The notes under the pieces are model-generated. The model did not search any database and had not been told where the DNA came from. It worked only from the letters and a program-made list of their open reading frames with translations. Below, in pieces: positions 63,378 to 64,000 of a stretch of DNA of 64,000 nt. The position numbers and the translations under genes are program-made. The DNA lies in NCBI GenBank assembly GCA_030950375.1, contig JAUZRN010000002.1, forward strand, positions 1-64,000. The letters run 5' to 3'. The stretch's first letter is position 1, and every line of letters begins with the position of its first letter. Source of the stretch: Rhodothermus sp. (lineage in GTDB: Bacteria > Bacteroidota > Rhodothermia > Rhodothermales > Rhodothermaceae).

Positions 63378-63392
63378 GTGCAAGATTTGCAC
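63378..63392. repeat. Short inverted repeat in the valS upstream region
   Basis: A perfect 6-3-6 inverted repeat, GTGCAA-GAT-TTGCAC, lies in the 282-bp divergent region between the DUF5666 gene and valS, about 140 bp before the valS start. It has the size and symmetry of a small operator but no regulator is known. It could also arise by chance. Confidence 0.4.
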
Positions 63393-63529
63393 ATCAGGGT
63401 TCAAGGAGGATTAAAATCTGCACGAGCTTTTCTGCGCTATCTTAATAGCAAAAGGTACGCTGGAACTCCCGGCAGGGCCTCAGGTTGAGAGAAAACGCTG
63501 AGCTGACGTGAGCTGAAACGGTCGGTGTC

Positions 63530-64000
63530 ATGGCAGGAGCGCCGTTGCTAAAGACCGAGCGGGTGCGCAAAATCTACGATCCCAAGGAAATCGAACCCCG
63601 CTGGTATGCTTACTGGGAAGCGCATAACTTCTTCCGGGCAGAGATTCGTTCCGATAAGACGCCGTTTGTCATCATGATGCCGCCGCCCAATGTAACAGGG
63701 CGGCTGCATATGGGGCACGCGCTGCAGGATACGATCCAGGATGTGTTGACGCGCATTCGGCGCATGCAGGGCTACGAGGCCCTCTGGCTGCCGGGTATTG
63801 ACCATGCCGGCATTGCTACGCAGAATGTGGTCGAGCGTGAGCTACGTGAAAAAGAGGGCAAGACGCGGTATGACCTGGGGCGGGTCGCTTTTCTGGAGCG
63901 CGTCTGGCAGTGGAAAGAGGAATACGGTGATATTATTCTGCAGCAGAAGCGGCGGCTGGGTGACTCCTGCGACTGGTCACGTACCCGCTTCACCATGGAT
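63530..64000 (+). CDS. valS: Valyl-tRNA synthetase, 3' end missing
   Basis: The first 157 residues of valyl-tRNA synthetase, which charges tRNA-Val. The N-terminus [22 protein letters not shown] leads to the catalytic HIGH-type motif in [18 protein letters not shown], then [52 protein letters not shown]. The frame is open to the window edge. Starts at the ATG at 63530. The upstream region shows no T-box-like leader, only a short inverted repeat. Confidence 0.96.
   Translation, partial: MAGAPLLKTERVRKIYDPKEIEPRWYAYWEAHNFFRAEIRSDKTPFVIMMPPPNVTGRLHMGHALQDTIQDVLTRIRRMQGYEALWLPGIDHAGIATQNVVERELREKEGKTRYDLGRVAFLERVWQWKEEYGDIILQQKRRLGDSCDWSRTRFTMD

Noticed and set aside
63393-63529. A possible T-box or other tRNA-sensing leader before valS
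   Set aside because: No T-box-like sequence, anti-terminator pair or terminator hairpin with a T-run is present, and such leaders are not expected in this lineage.

Overview
The window looks like a chromosomal segment of a thermophilic, high-GC member of the Rhodothermota (Bacteroidota relatives), most likely Rhodothermus or a close relative. I infer this from the gene content, not from a database search. Pointers to the Bacteroidota side are two secreted proteins ending in type IX secretion-style C-terminal domains, DUF4290-like and DUF2480 proteins, a Bacteroidota-style Tgt without zinc cysteines, and a NVEALA-like peptide next to a 6-bladed propeller. Pointers to thermophily are a branched-polyamine synthase (BpsA/DUF43) beside a thermophile-type single-domain KaiC protein. 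No rRNA, CRISPR array, prophage or intact insertion sequence is visible. There is one tRNA gene.

Layout. 1-5.6 kb: the end of a 2-oxoacid dehydrogenase E2 gene, then a three-gene two-component cluster (multi-PAS kinase, Rcp1-like regulator, REC-PAS-kinase-REC hybrid). 5.6-13.9 kb (minus strand): tig-clpP, a peptidase/propeller/barrel fusion protein, a NatA/NatB-like ABC exporter and a small hypothetical protein. 14-15.7 kb: a DUF4290-like gene, ruvC and a YebC/PmpR-family gene. 15.9-20.4 kb: two sodium:solute symporters around an outer-membrane barrel. 20.4-22.8 kb (minus strand): bpsA, the KaiC-like ATPase and its small helix-turn-helix partner. 23-28.8 kb: a lipoprotein, a large secreted BNR-repeat protein, then tdh-kbl (threonine to glycine plus acetyl-CoA). 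28.9-30.9 kb: cytochrome c, porin, cytochrome c lipoprotein. 31.9-35.6 kb: a chemotaxis-type receptor, an RNA m5C methylase and clpX.

35.7-48.8 kb is a long plus-strand envelope block: YihY, TamA-like Omp85, TamB, MlaE, a 0.67-kb gene-free spacer, MlaF, MlaD, an AI-2E-family permease and YlxR. TamA/TamB and MlaE/F/D together suggest a lipid-traffic and outer-membrane assembly locus. 49.1-51.4 kb holds a small six-cysteine secreted peptide translationally coupled to a propeller protein, followed by a decayed tandem copy of the propeller. 51.5-58.8 kb: tgt, ispH, a methyltransferase, a lipoprotein, DUF2480, a cysteine desulfurase, a hydrolase-fold lipoprotein without its catalytic serine and histidine, and a GNAT acetyltransferase. 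58.8-64 kb: a parvulin lipoprotein, tRNA-Glu(CTC), a gene-poor stretch, an eight-repeat DUF5666 secreted protein and the start of valS.

Three long gene-poor stretches (30.9-31.9, 44.7-45.4 and 60.1-61.0 kb) stand out in an otherwise densely packed region. Clear hairpin-plus-T-run terminators occur at several transcription-unit ends.
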